NCBI GenBank assembly: GCA_937944855.1
Contig: CALFAY010000021.1
Span: 1-64,000 of the forward strand
DNA from: an uncultured Planctomycetota bacterium
Lineage (GTDB): Bacteria; Planctomycetota; Planctomycetia; Gemmatales; HRBIN36
Length of the DNA: 64,000 nucleotides
Direction of reading: 5' to 3'
In this document: one piece after another, positions 8,971 to 17,944 of the stretch
Layout: each line of letters opens with the position of its first letter
Position numbering within the stretch: position 1 is the first letter of the stretch
Notes under the pieces: generated by a model
Database searches by the model: none
What the model saw: only the letters and a program-made list of their open reading frames with translations
What the model was told of the DNA's origin: nothing
Position numbers and translations under genes: made by a program

Positions 8971-8979
8971 TCGTCCCTC

Positions 8980-10533
8980 GTGGCGAAGGATGTGATCATT
9001 ATCGGAGCGGGGCCCGGCGGCTTGGCCAGTGCGCTGCTGTTGGCCAGAGCCGGCCTTCGGGTGCGGATTCTGGAACGGCAGCCCTACGTTGGCGGCCGGA
9101 CCTCGACCTTCACCGCCAACGGATTCCAATTCGATCTTGGCCCGACGTTCTTCCTGTACCCTGAAGTACTGGAAGGAATCTTTCGCAGCGTCGGCCGTGA
9201 CCTTCGCAAGGAGGTGGAGCTGATCCGGCTCGACCCGCAATATCGGCTCGTCTTTGGGGCCGGGGGCGAATTGCAGGCGACGCCGGACGTGGACCGCATG
9301 GTACAGGAGATTGCCCGGCTCAACCCGCGTGACGCCGCCCACTTTCGCCGGTTCCTGGCGGACAATGCCGACAAACTCCAACGCTTTCGTCCATGCCTGG
9401 AATCGTCCTTCCTGAGTTGGAAAGATGTTTTTTCGTGGCGAATTCTCCGCCTTTTACCGCAATTGCGGCCCTGGCTCTCTCTCGATCAAGAACTGCAACG
9501 CTACTTCAGTGACGAACGCATCCGCCTCGCCTTCTCCTTCCAGTCGAAGTACCTGGGCATGTCGCCTTTCCAGTGTCCCAGCCTTTTCTCGATCCTCGCC
9601 TACCTGGAATATGGCCACGGAGTGTACCATCCGATCGGAGGGTGCGGAACGGTTTCTCGCGTGATGGCCGACGTGGCCGAGGACCTCGGCGTTCAGATTC
9701 ACTTATCCGAGGAGGTGCAGTCCCTGGAGTTTCGGGGACGGAAAGCAGTCGGCGTCCGCACGGCAAAGAGCTTCTACCGAACCGATGCTCTCGTCATCAA
9801 CGCCGACTTTGCACAGTCGATGCGGAACCTCGTCCCGAACCACCTGCGGAGGCGCTGGAGCAACGAGCGCCTCGAGCGCAAACGCTACTCCTGCTCGACA
9901 TTCATGCTCTACCTGGGGCTGGAAGGCAAGTGCGACAATCTGGCCCACCACACGATCTACCTTTCCGCCGATTACAAACAGAACTTGCGAGACATTGAGG
10001 TGGATCATCGGCTCAGCCTGGATCCGTCCTTTTATGTGCAAAACCCTTGCGTTACTGATCCGACGCTGGCACCTCGCGGGATGAGCGCGCTTTACGTTTT
10101 GGTGCCGGTGACACATCGCCATCCCAACGTGGACTGGTCCAAGCAGCGACAACCTTTCCGCAATCTGGTCCTGCGACAGCTTCGCAAAGTCGGGTTGGAG
10201 AATGTCGAAGAGCGCATCCGTTTCGAGCGAGTCGTCACGCCAGCCGATTGGGAACGCGATCATCACGTTTTTCGGGGAGCGACTTTCAACCTGGCTCATA
10301 CTCTGAGCCAGATGTTGCACCTGCGGCCAAGGAATCGGTTCGAGGATCTCGAAGGCGTCTATCTGGTCGGCGGAGGGACGCATCCCGGCTCGGGTCTGCC
10401 GGTCATCTTCGAGTCTGCCAAAATTTCCGCCCGACTTTTGCTTCAGGACCTGGGTCTGGCTGCGTCGGACGGTCCAGCAGCAGTCACAACTGCAACATCT
10501 ACCACCCCGGAGATCGCTTGGACAGGATGTTAG
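8980..10533 (+). CDS. CrtI/CrtN-type carotenoid desaturase or oxidase (first of two)
   Basis: A 517-residue FAD-dependent amine-oxidase-fold enzyme. The N-terminal dinucleotide motif GAGPGGLASALLLARAG and the following ERQPYVGGRTSTF are classical for phytoene/diapophytoene desaturases. The C-terminal flavin signature YLVGGGTHPGSGLPVIFESAK is also of that class. The enzyme introduces double bonds into, or oxidises, a C30 or C40 polyene at the membrane. It is the first of four genes that appear to be one operon: a second desaturase-like gene follows after 37 bp, then an acyltransferase and a glycosyltransferase. Which step it catalyses (CrtN, CrtI or CrtP type) cannot be told by eye. Confidence 0.88.
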   Translation: MAKDVIIIGAGPGGLASALLLARAGLRVRILERQPYVGGRTSTFTANGFQFDLGPTFFLYPEVLEGIFRSVGRDLRKEVELIRLDPQYRLVFGAGGELQATPDVDRMVQEIARLNPRDAAHFRRFLADNADKLQRFRPCLESSFLSWKDVFSWRILRLLPQLRPWLSLDQELQRYFSDERIRLAFSFQSKYLGMSPFQCPSLFSILAYLEYGHGVYHPIGGCGTVSRVMADVAEDLGVQIHLSEEVQSLEFRGRKAVGVRTAKSFYRTDALVINADFAQSMRNLVPNHLRRRWSNERLERKRYSCSTFMLYLGLEGKCDNLAHHTIYLSADYKQNLRDIEVDHRLSLDPSFYVQNPCVTDPTLAPRGMSALYVLVPVTHRHPNVDWSKQRQPFRNLVLRQLRKVGLENVEERIRFERVVTPADWERDHHVFRGATFNLAHTLSQMLHLRPRNRFEDLEGVYLVGGGTHPGSGLPVIFESAKISARLLLQDLGLAASDGPAAVTTATSTTPEIAWTGC

Positions 10534-10570
10534 CCCAGATGGTACGCTGGAAAGGCATAGGAAAACAAAG

Positions 10571-12115
10571 ATGACTAAACCGATTGGCATTATCGGCGGG
10601 GGGCTGGGAGGACTGGCCGCAGCTTGTGTTCTGGCGGGGCGGGGCCACCGGGTTGTGCTTTTTGAAAGCAATTCTTGGCTAGGAGGCAAGGCTGCCGTTC
10701 TGCGAGCCGACGGTTTCCGCTTTGACATGGGGCCGACAATCCTGACCTTGCCATCCGTTCTGGCTCGCATCTTTGCGGAAGCCGGCAAGGAGATGCATCG
10801 TGAACTGGATCTGATCTGCCTGGATCCACAATGGCGCTGTTTCTTTACCGACGGCTCGGTGCTGGATCTGGAAGCGGACGTGGATCGCATGGCCGCACGA
10901 TTGCGACAATACTCTCCGACCACCAGCAGCGATGTCGGCTATCGGCGGTTCCTTGAATGGTCCCGGCGTCTGCATGCCATTTCCGATCGCTATTTTTTCT
11001 GGAGACCAGTCGGTGGACTCGGTGACGTCTTTGACGCTCGGACGACGTTTCGATTAAGCACTCTCCGCGACGTACTCGACCTTCGCATGGGGCAAACAGT
11101 GGCGCAAAGCATCCGTCGCCATGTCGGGGATTCCCGGGTGGCCCAGATGCTCGACCACTTCACCCAGTACGTCGGGTCCAATCCTGAGCAATCTCCCGCC
11201 GTGCTTTGCGGTATCGCCCACATGCAGACCAGCGAGGGGGTCTGGTATCCACGGGGCGGCACCCGCGCGGTGCCTGATGCGTTGGAACGACTAGCCCGGC
11301 AGCTGGGGGTCGAGATCCGAACGGAAACGGGGATCAGTCGCATTCTCACGAACCCTGACAATCGGGTAACCGCTGTTCAGACTCACGACGGAGAACGCGT
11401 GGAAGTTGCCGCCGTGGTGTCCAACATGGATGCCGTTCGCACGCATCGGGAACTCCTTGGCGGTCAGGCAGATCTGGCTTTCGAGCGACAAAGGCGCTTT
11501 GAACCTGCTTGCTCCGGCGTGGTGCTGTTTCTAGGACTGCGGAAACGGTACGATCATCTGCTGCATCATAACTTCGTTTTTTCCCGCAGCCCGGAGGAAG
11601 AGTTCGACGCCATCTACCGCCAAGGCGAACCTGCCGAGGACCCGACCTGCTACGTTTGTGCTCCGGCAGGGACGGAGCCGGAAGTTGCTCCTCCCGGCGG
11701 GGAAGCTCTGTACGTCCTGGTCCATACGCCCTATCTGCGACCGCATCATGATTGGCGAGTCATGCTGCCGCGGTATCGTAAAACCATTATTGACAAACTG
11801 GCGACAACGGGCGGAATGGCCGATCTTGAAAGCCGGATTGTCTTCAAGAGTGTGCTGACACCGGAAGACATCCATCGGCGTTACCGCGTACTTCAAGGTG
11901 CCATCTACGGCTTGGCCAGTCATGGCAGATTCGTGGGGGCGTTCAAACCTGGCAATCGAAGTCCGCTCGTGAAGGGGCTGTACTTGGCGGGCGGGTCGGC
12001 CCATCCAGGTCCGGGCATGCCGATGGCCCTCATGTCCGGCTGGATAGCCGCTGACACGCTCGACCGCGACGGACTGGCGGAGCAGCACTACGATAGTGTG
12101 GCGCTGAACACGTAA
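10571..12115 (+). CDS. CrtI/CrtN-type carotenoid desaturase or oxidase (second of two)
   Basis: A 514-residue paralogue of the preceding gene. The FAD motif GIIGGGLGGLAAACVLAGRG is at residues 6-25, followed by ESNSWLGGKA. The C-terminal flavin signature reads LYLAGGSAHPGPGMPMALMSG, which differs from the upstream copy. Two such enzymes suggest consecutive steps, for example desaturation followed by terminal oxidation as with CrtN and CrtP of staphyloxanthin synthesis. The start is a clear ATG. The next gene follows after 13 bp. The exact substrate (phytoene, diapophytoene or squalene-derived) is not determined. Confidence 0.87.
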   Translation: MTKPIGIIGGGLGGLAAACVLAGRGHRVVLFESNSWLGGKAAVLRADGFRFDMGPTILTLPSVLARIFAEAGKEMHRELDLICLDPQWRCFFTDGSVLDLEADVDRMAARLRQYSPTTSSDVGYRRFLEWSRRLHAISDRYFFWRPVGGLGDVFDARTTFRLSTLRDVLDLRMGQTVAQSIRRHVGDSRVAQMLDHFTQYVGSNPEQSPAVLCGIAHMQTSEGVWYPRGGTRAVPDALERLARQLGVEIRTETGISRILTNPDNRVTAVQTHDGERVEVAAVVSNMDAVRTHRELLGGQADLAFERQRRFEPACSGVVLFLGLRKRYDHLLHHNFVFSRSPEEEFDAIYRQGEPAEDPTCYVCAPAGTEPEVAPPGGEALYVLVHTPYLRPHHDWRVMLPRYRKTIIDKLATTGGMADLESRIVFKSVLTPEDIHRRYRVLQGAIYGLASHGRFVGAFKPGNRSPLVKGLYLAGGSAHPGPGMPMALMSGWIAADTLDRDGLAEQHYDSVALNT

Positions 12116-12128
12116 CTGGTAAGAAGCC

Positions 12129-12971
12129 ATGTCCACGACCCGGCAGCGCTTGGCTGACCAATCGCGCTCTGACTTCCTGCCGCGCCGCTGGCCCTGGCTG
12201 ATTGCAGCCTTCCGGCGTTACGTTTACTGGTATCTCCCTCGGCATTTCTCGGCAGTCAGGCTGGCTCGGGATGGCTTCGTGCCGCCCGGCGTGTGGCCCA
12301 GCTCCTTCCACACGGCGGGTTTATGGTCGTTGCCTGAAAAGCCGGTGGTTGTCGTTTTGAACCATCCCTCGTGGTGGGATCCGCTCATCTGTCTCGTCCT
12401 CAGCGACCTGTTTCCGGGACGAAACCACTTCGCTCCGATCGACGCCGAAGCGCTCAAAAAGTATCGGTTCTTCGCCCAACTGGGCTTCTTCGGCATCCGT
12501 CCTCGCAGCGTCAGCGGCGGACGTGTCTTTCTGCGTACCGGAGAGGCGATCTTGAGCGATCCTCGCAACATGCTGTGGGTGACGGCTCAGGGGCGATTTG
12601 CGGATGTGCGGGAACGGCCCCTCGGTCTGGAAGCCGGCGTTGGTCATCTTTTGGCACGCTGTCCTCACGCAGTTGCACTTCCGCTGGCACTTGAATTGAC
12701 CTTCTGGAACGAACGTCTTCCCGAAGCCCTTGTTCGATTTGCGGAACCGATGCAATTTGACATCCCTCTGTCACCGAAGCAATGGACGAGGTATCTGGAA
12801 GCCGCTTTGGAGCATAATCTCGACGCCCTCGCAGAAGCTGCTCGCCGACGTGATTCCGAAGCATTCGTGACTCTCCTGCATGGTCGCCGAGGCGTTGCCT
12901 TCTTCTACGATCTGTGGCGAAAAATGCGGGAATTGGTGGCTGCGAAGTCATCCCAACGAGGGCAGTCATGA
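12129..12971 (+). CDS. PlsC-type acyltransferase of the carotenoid operon
   Basis: A 280-residue acyltransferase of the lysophosphatidate-acyltransferase fold. The catalytic H(X4)D motif is NHPSWWDPL with His79 and Asp84. The later block TAQGRFADVRERP takes the place of the usual EGTRS-type substrate motif. By position it probably esterifies a carotenoid glycoside with a fatty acid, the role CrtO plays in staphyloxanthin synthesis. Phospholipid synthesis is the alternative. It lies 13 bp after the second desaturase, and its stop overlaps the start of the glycosyltransferase (ATGA), implying translational coupling. Probably membrane-associated. Confidence 0.82.
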   Translation: MSTTRQRLADQSRSDFLPRRWPWLIAAFRRYVYWYLPRHFSAVRLARDGFVPPGVWPSSFHTAGLWSLPEKPVVVVLNHPSWWDPLICLVLSDLFPGRNHFAPIDAEALKKYRFFAQLGFFGIRPRSVSGGRVFLRTGEAILSDPRNMLWVTAQGRFADVRERPLGLEAGVGHLLARCPHAVALPLALELTFWNERLPEALVRFAEPMQFDIPLSPKQWTRYLEAALEHNLDALAEAARRRDSEAFVTLLHGRRGVAFFYDLWRKMRELVAAKSSQRGQS

Positions 12972-14134
12972 TCGGCCTCATCATGGCCACGTCTGCTCTG
13001 ATCCTGGCGGCACTGCCAGCCTGGATATTCCTGCGCAATTTGAGCCTGTACCTTCCTTGCCCCCGGCATGTCGGACTAGAGGATTGGAAGCCTGTCGGCA
13101 TCTCTGTTCTGATCCCGGCCCGCAACGAGGAGCGCGGCATCCGGGCCGCTCTGGAATCGGTTCTGGCCAGCCGCTACCCCGATTTTGAAGTCATCGTTCT
13201 GGACGACCATTCGGAAGACCGGACCGGAGAAATCGTGGCCGAAGTGGCTCGAGCTGACGAACGGGTAACGTTGATGCACGGGCCTCCCCTGCCGCCTGGC
13301 TGGTGCGGTAAGCAACACGCCTGCGCTGTCTTGGCCTCGGCGGCGACTCGACCGTTGTTGTTGTTTCTCGATGCTGACGTGCGTCTTCAACCCGATGCGT
13401 TGCTCCGTCTGGCCCGGCAGATGGACCAGTGCGGGGCGGACTTGCTCAGCGGCATCCCGCGTCAAGAGATTGGCACGTTTCTGGAAAAGCTCGTCATTCC
13501 GCTGATTCACTTCGTGCTCTTGGGCTTTCTGCCGATCCAGCGGATGCGTCAGAGCAACCATCCGGCCTACGCCGCGGGATGTGGCCAGCTGTTTTTGGCC
13601 AAACGGTCGGCATACGAAGCGATGGGAGGACACGCGACGATCCGAGAGACGTTGCACGACGGCATCCGCTTGCCCAGAGCGTTTCGTGAGGCTGGCTTTC
13701 GCACTGATCTCTGCGACGTGACAGACCTGGCCCTCTGCCGGATGTATCAAGGGGCCGCGGAACTGTGGCGTGGGCTGGCCAAAAACGCCACGGAGGGACT
13801 GGGGTCTCCACGTCTCATCGTTCCCGCTACACTCCTGCTCCTCGGTGGGCAGGTTCTGCCCTTCGTGCTGCTGGCGGTATCTCCGTGGATGGCACCGACG
13901 GCTACAGCCCTGGCCTGCTTGGCCGCTGTTCTGGCTTGGTTACCGCGTTGGCTGGCGTTGATCCGATTCGGCCAATCGGTCACGGGAACCATCCTGCATC
14001 CACTGGGCATACTCGTGCTTCTGGCCATTCAGTGGTATGCTTTGATCCGCCAGCTCCTGGGTGGAAAATCGGACTGGAAAGGCCGACGTTATCAGCCCAG
14101 TCAACTCGGCGCGGGTGTGGGAGTTGGGGCTTGA
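12968..14134 (+). CDS. Family 2 glycosyltransferase, CrtQ-like
   Basis: A 388-residue membrane-associated GT2 enzyme. An N-terminal membrane segment (about 2-22) precedes the GT-A domain: ISVLIPARNEERGI at 45-58, VLDDHSEDRTGEI around 77-89 and the metal-binding DAD at 135-137. Three or four hydrophobic segments occupy the C-terminus (about 285-370). The ATG at 12968 overlaps the acyltransferase stop by four bases. In this operon it most likely transfers a sugar onto an oxidised carotenoid, as CrtQ does; the substrate is inferred from context only. The next gene to the right, csrA, is on the opposite strand. Confidence 0.84.
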   Translation: MIGLIMATSALILAALPAWIFLRNLSLYLPCPRHVGLEDWKPVGISVLIPARNEERGIRAALESVLASRYPDFEVIVLDDHSEDRTGEIVAEVARADERVTLMHGPPLPPGWCGKQHACAVLASAATRPLLLFLDADVRLQPDALLRLARQMDQCGADLLSGIPRQEIGTFLEKLVIPLIHFVLLGFLPIQRMRQSNHPAYAAGCGQLFLAKRSAYEAMGGHATIRETLHDGIRLPRAFREAGFRTDLCDVTDLALCRMYQGAAELWRGLAKNATEGLGSPRLIVPATLLLLGGQVLPFVLLAVSPWMAPTATALACLAAVLAWLPRWLALIRFGQSVTGTILHPLGILVLLAIQWYALIRQLLGGKSDWKGRRYQPSQLGAGVGVGA

Positions 14135-14165
14135 GCCTTACCCGACACCAGCGGCGACACGACCG

Positions 14166-14372
14166 TCAATTGGTCGAGGCAGGATTCGCGGACTGCGGAC
14201 GATTTGGCGTTACGACTGGCGGGTCGAAGCAGATTTCTTCCCGCTGGATGCGAACGTTCTCCGGGGCCGTAAAGCCCAGCCGAACCTGACTTCCGCGAAT
14301 GTCCACCACGGTGACACGAATGTTGTCGGCGATGACAATGGTTTCGCCGATCTTGCGGGTGAGCACTAACAC
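14166..14372 (-). CDS. csrA: Carbon storage regulator CsrA
   Basis: A 68-residue RNA-binding regulator that blocks or stabilises mRNAs by binding GGA motifs. The sequence VLVLTRKIGETIVI is diagnostic. Leu4, Arg6 and Arg44 (in VRIQREEI), the known RNA-contacting positions, are all kept at their usual numbers. A 20-residue Pro/Asn-rich tail follows the core. The start is a GTG at 14372, set by a strong GGGAGGG six bases upstream; any longer frame would add unrelated sequence. No flagellar genes or fliW are nearby. It lies tail to tail with the carotenoid operon. Confidence 0.93.
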   Translation of the reverse strand: MLVLTRKIGETIVIADNIRVTVVDIRGSQVRLGFTAPENVRIQREEICFDPPVVTPNRPQSANPASTN

Positions 14373-14378
14373 CGGGGT

Positions 14379-14385
14379 CCCTCCC
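14379..14385 (-). promoter_or_regulatory. Shine-Dalgarno of csrA, fixing a GTG start
   Basis: On the minus strand GGGAGGG sits six bases before the GTG at 14372. It defines the csrA start. It also contains GGA, the core CsrA target, so autoregulation at this site is plausible. Confidence 0.6.
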
Positions 14386-14531
14386 AGGTTGGGGTCGTGT
14401 CTCCTCAGCAAACCGACGGTATTATATGAGCCACGGGCAAGGCCTGCCCAGACCAGATAAGATGCCTCGGACAATCGTCCAAACGGATTCGCTGCTCTAC
14501 CGCTTACGGCCGATGGGGAGGTGCGGACGCC

Positions 14532-16481
14532 ATGCGATTCACGATCCTTCTTCTCGTTATCGGATGCCAGCTGGCACCTGCCTCGTTCAGTTGGGCGCAG
14601 CCGACGCCCGGGGACGAGTTGTTCCACCATTACCTGTCGTTGCTCACAGCCCGGACGAACCAGCGGTTTCTGGACGGCGCAGCCAGTTGGGAAGAATGGC
14701 AGGCCCGCCGTCCCCGCTTGCACCAACAGTATCTCGACATGCTCGGCCTATGGCCGCTTCCGGAAAAGACACCCTTGCACGCCACCATCACCGGCCGGTT
14801 GGAACGCGAGGACTTTGTCGTAGAAAAGCTGCACTTTCAGAGCCGGCCCGGCCTGTACGTCACGGGCAATCTCTATCGGCCGCGGCACATCGAGGGCAAG
14901 CTGCCAGCGGTGCTCTACTTGTGTGGCCATTCCAACAAAGGTCGGGACGGCAACAAGACGGCCTATCAACACCACGGCATTTGGTTTGCGACGCACGGCT
15001 ACATGTGCCTGATCCTCGACACGCTCCAGCTGGGGGAGATTCCAGGCGTCCATCACGGAACCTACCGGGAGGGCCGATGGTGGTGGCAGGCGGTCGGCTA
15101 CACGCCGGCAGGGGTGGAATGTTGGAATGGCATTCGAGCCTTGGATTATCTGCAAAGCCGCCCCGAGGTGGACCCCGAGCGTATCGCTGTCACCGGCCGC
15201 AGCGGCGGTGGGGCCGCGACCGTGTGGATCGCCGCCGCCGATGAACGCGTCAAAGTCGCCGTCCCCGTCTCCGGCTTCAGCGACCTCGAATGCTACGTCG
15301 CCGACAAGGTCATCAACGGTCACTGCGACTGCATGTTCCTCGTCAACAAGTACGGTTGGGAATGGACCACCATTCTGGCCCTGATTGCTCCACGGCCAAT
15401 GCTGTTCCTCAATTCTGGCCACGACCCGATTTTTCCAATGGACGGCAATGACCGCATCCGAGCCAGACTAGAGCATCTGTATTCGCTGTACGACCGCGAC
15501 GTAGCCAAGCGTTTCGATGTTGGTGTCGTACCAGGCGGACATGTGGATGGCGTCGAACTTCGGTTGATGGCCTACCGCTGGATCAATCGCCACCTGAAGA
15601 ACGACACCAGCGAAGTACGGGAGCCTCAGCTGCCCGTCATTCCGGCCAAAGATCTCCGTGTTTTCCCGGAAGACACCGACCTGCCCGCCGACGCCCTCAA
15701 CGGCCGAATTGACGAACTCTTCGTGTCGTGCCGTCATCCCGATCTGCCCCAGTCGCCGGAAGACTTTCGGCAACTGCGGGAACACCTGCTCGACGTTCTC
15801 GAAGACAAGGTATTCAGCTGGCCCGAGGGCACCCGAGCTGCCCAAGTGCTTCGGACCTCTCCAGAAGGTCGGTTGCTTCTCACCACGGAACCGGGCATGG
15901 TGGTAACCGCTGTCCAGGTCGGAAACCCGCCGGCCAAGCCCCACCGCCGTTGGCTGTTGGTTCTCAATCCCGACGAATCCGACAAGGAACTGCCTGAATG
16001 GGCCAAACCATTGATCGGTCACGACGATGCAGTGCTCCTCCTCAATCCCCGCGGTGGCGGAGAGCTGCGTTGGACGCCGAAATCATCGCCGAACTATGTA
16101 GAGCGGGCCCATGCCCTCGTCGGAACTACCGTGGATGCCGGGCGTGTTTGGGATGTCCGAGCCGTGGCCCGCTGGCTGCACGAGAGTGACGAAAACTCCA
16201 TGCGGGTGCATGTAACCGGGAAAGGTCGTGCGGGCGTTATCGCTGCCTATGCTGCCCTGTTTGAACCGGCCATTGAAGCGATAACCGTGGTCGAACCAAC
16301 CACTTCGCATCGGGAAGGTCCGATCTTTCTGCACGTGTTGCGACACCTTGATGTGCCAGACGCTTTCGGTCTGTTGGCCCCGATGCCGCTGGAGATCATC
16401 TCCCAGAACCGCGACGTCTGGAGCCGCACGGAGCGACTCTACCGTAGTGCTGGCGCATCAAACAAACTTCGCCTCCGTTAG
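14532..16481 (+). CDS. Exported alpha/beta hydrolase, acetylxylan-esterase-like
   Basis: A 649-residue protein with a signal peptide (about 1-22, WAQ end). The alpha/beta-hydrolase domain (about 100-370) has the oxyanion region YLCGHSNKGRDG, the nucleophile elbow GRSGGG with Ser224, the acid in GHDPIFP (Asp298) and His337 in PGGH. This is a complete triad in the order of the AXE1/dienelactone-hydrolase class. The second half (about 400-640) resembles a degenerate second hydrolase domain without an obvious triad. Such exported esterases commonly act on acetylated polysaccharides. A GGGGAGG lies about nine bases before the ATG. The substrate is unknown. Confidence 0.78.
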   Translation: MRFTILLLVIGCQLAPASFSWAQPTPGDELFHHYLSLLTARTNQRFLDGAASWEEWQARRPRLHQQYLDMLGLWPLPEKTPLHATITGRLEREDFVVEKLHFQSRPGLYVTGNLYRPRHIEGKLPAVLYLCGHSNKGRDGNKTAYQHHGIWFATHGYMCLILDTLQLGEIPGVHHGTYREGRWWWQAVGYTPAGVECWNGIRALDYLQSRPEVDPERIAVTGRSGGGAATVWIAAADERVKVAVPVSGFSDLECYVADKVINGHCDCMFLVNKYGWEWTTILALIAPRPMLFLNSGHDPIFPMDGNDRIRARLEHLYSLYDRDVAKRFDVGVVPGGHVDGVELRLMAYRWINRHLKNDTSEVREPQLPVIPAKDLRVFPEDTDLPADALNGRIDELFVSCRHPDLPQSPEDFRQLREHLLDVLEDKVFSWPEGTRAAQVLRTSPEGRLLLTTEPGMVVTAVQVGNPPAKPHRRWLLVLNPDESDKELPEWAKPLIGHDDAVLLLNPRGGGELRWTPKSSPNYVERAHALVGTTVDAGRVWDVRAVARWLHESDENSMRVHVTGKGRAGVIAAYAALFEPAIEAITVVEPTTSHREGPIFLHVLRHLDVPDAFGLLAPMPLEIISQNRDVWSRTERLYRSAGASNKLRLR

Positions 16482-16634
16482 CAGTCCGGTTGTGCGGAAT
16501 GTTCCGCGGTTCCCCTGAAGCCTCGGATCATTCTCAGGACCGATCACGCGCAGCCCATTCAGGCACGTCGCGGCACCGACCGATGTCACTTCCCGAAGTC
16601 CAAGTACTCGTGCTCGGGAAGGGATCGGCACCTC

Positions 16635-17504
16635 ATGGATGGGCGACTACCTCGGACCCCCTTGTGTCGTTTCGGCACCGTCGGATGGCTGACTTTCCTG
16701 TTCTTTGGCATGGGATGCCTGAGCAGCTTTCATCCAGTGCGTCCCCCTCACGATTGGGCCGAAGCGCCGCCGCCCATGCCGCCGCGTGCCTGCCAAGACC
16801 ATGTGTATGTCTTTTTCGTCCACGGCCTGGATCCGCTCGACTACGCCAACCTCAACGGCTTGCGGAAGTTCGTCCACGACCTGGGCTACACGCGGACCTA
16901 TTTCGGCCAAGTCTATCATGGCCCGCATTTCGAAAAGGAGATCCGACAAATCCACGGTAACGATGAGCAAGCTCGCTTCGTGCTCATTGGCTTCAGTGCC
17001 GGGGCCAATGTTGTTCGCAACATCGCCAACGACGTTGCCGATGACGGCGTGTACATCGACCTGCTGGTGTACCTGGGAGGCAACACGCTGGAAGACGAAG
17101 ACCGCAATCGCCCCGCCAACGTCGGCAAGGTGCTGCACGTTTTGTGCAGCGGCTACATTTGGAAGGGTTACGATATCACTGGCGTGGAAAACATTCGCTA
17201 CCCGGACAAGTGGCATTTCGATTCCCCGACCCACCCGGAGACGCTTCGGCGTCTGGCCGAGGAACTCCTGGAGGTCTGTGGCCGAGTCACGGTCACAGTC
17301 CCCGTCGAATCGGAGCAGCCCGAAATCGCTCCCATGCCTCGGCCTGTCAGCCAGGCTCGAAAGGCCTCCGTGGTCCCGCCCGACTGGGACCTGCTCAAGC
17401 CGCGGGCCGCATTGGATCCGCCCATCAGCCGCTGGCCGCTGCGGAAAACCGCAGACCTGACCAAGACGTTAACCAACCCCAAGCAGCCGGTGGCGACCAA
17501 ATGA
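16635..17504 (+). CDS. Lipoprotein alpha/beta hydrolase
   Basis: A 289-residue protein with a lipobox FGMGC (Cys28) after an N-terminal hydrophobic stretch, so it is probably anchored in the envelope. The hydrolase core has YVFFVHGLDPL (oxyanion strand) and the elbow GFSAGAN (nucleophilic Ser in about residues 118-120). A histidine near KWHFDSPTH is a candidate for the triad. The C-terminal 70 residues are Pro/Lys-rich and probably unstructured. It lies 153 bp after the acetylxylan-esterase-like gene on the same strand. The substrate is unknown; lipase or esterase activity is inferred from the fold. Confidence 0.72.
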   Translation: MDGRLPRTPLCRFGTVGWLTFLFFGMGCLSSFHPVRPPHDWAEAPPPMPPRACQDHVYVFFVHGLDPLDYANLNGLRKFVHDLGYTRTYFGQVYHGPHFEKEIRQIHGNDEQARFVLIGFSAGANVVRNIANDVADDGVYIDLLVYLGGNTLEDEDRNRPANVGKVLHVLCSGYIWKGYDITGVENIRYPDKWHFDSPTHPETLRRLAEELLEVCGRVTVTVPVESEQPEIAPMPRPVSQARKASVVPPDWDLLKPRAALDPPISRWPLRKTADLTKTLTNPKQPVATK

Positions 17505-17944
17505 ACGACCCGCGCAAGAAGTGTCTCATGGCCCGAATCAGCGAAGTGGGATTCACCCGCCCCACCTTTTTCACACGCGGACGAGTCTGCCGGGATTTCC
17601 CCACCCGCATGCCCATCAATTTTGAACAGGCGATGGGGTATGTATGGCAAAACGGTGTACCGGCTTCTTGCCTTGCGTTCGGAAGCAGGTAGAATAAGAA
17701 GCGATCGGGGGGAAGCTTGGATCTCGAAGCTGACTGGGCGACGGTTTCGGGATAGGCTCCCTCCGATCCCTTTTTTTGCCGTTTTCTTCAACCACTGGCC
17801 TGATCACGCTAGTCAGTTCCCTACGCCTTCTGTTACAATTCCTTAGCAACCCTGTTGCAAGAATCGGCTTTAGACGCTTAAGTGTAAATGTAGCCCTTCG
17901 TTCCGAAGGCATTCCCGTTTCCTGTTGGCTTGGGGTGAAACCTC
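17505..17944. other. Intergenic region before exbB
   Basis: A 440-bp stretch with no convincing gene on either strand. It holds a T-run around 17770 without a strong stem before it, and a short hairpin close to the exbB start. Most likely it is the promoter and leader of the ExbB-ExbD operon. No promoter with good spacing was identified. Confidence 0.5.
17895..17909 (+). repeat. Small hairpin in the exbB leader
   Basis: CCTTCG, a three-base loop and CGAAGG form a perfect six-base stem ending 35 bases before the exbB ATG. It could affect translation of the operon or be chance. Confidence 0.35.

Noticed and set aside
8833-8979. Longer N-terminus for the first carotenoid enzyme from a TTG
   Set aside because: The added 49 residues are not part of the FAD fold, and a strong Shine-Dalgarno points to the GTG at 8980.
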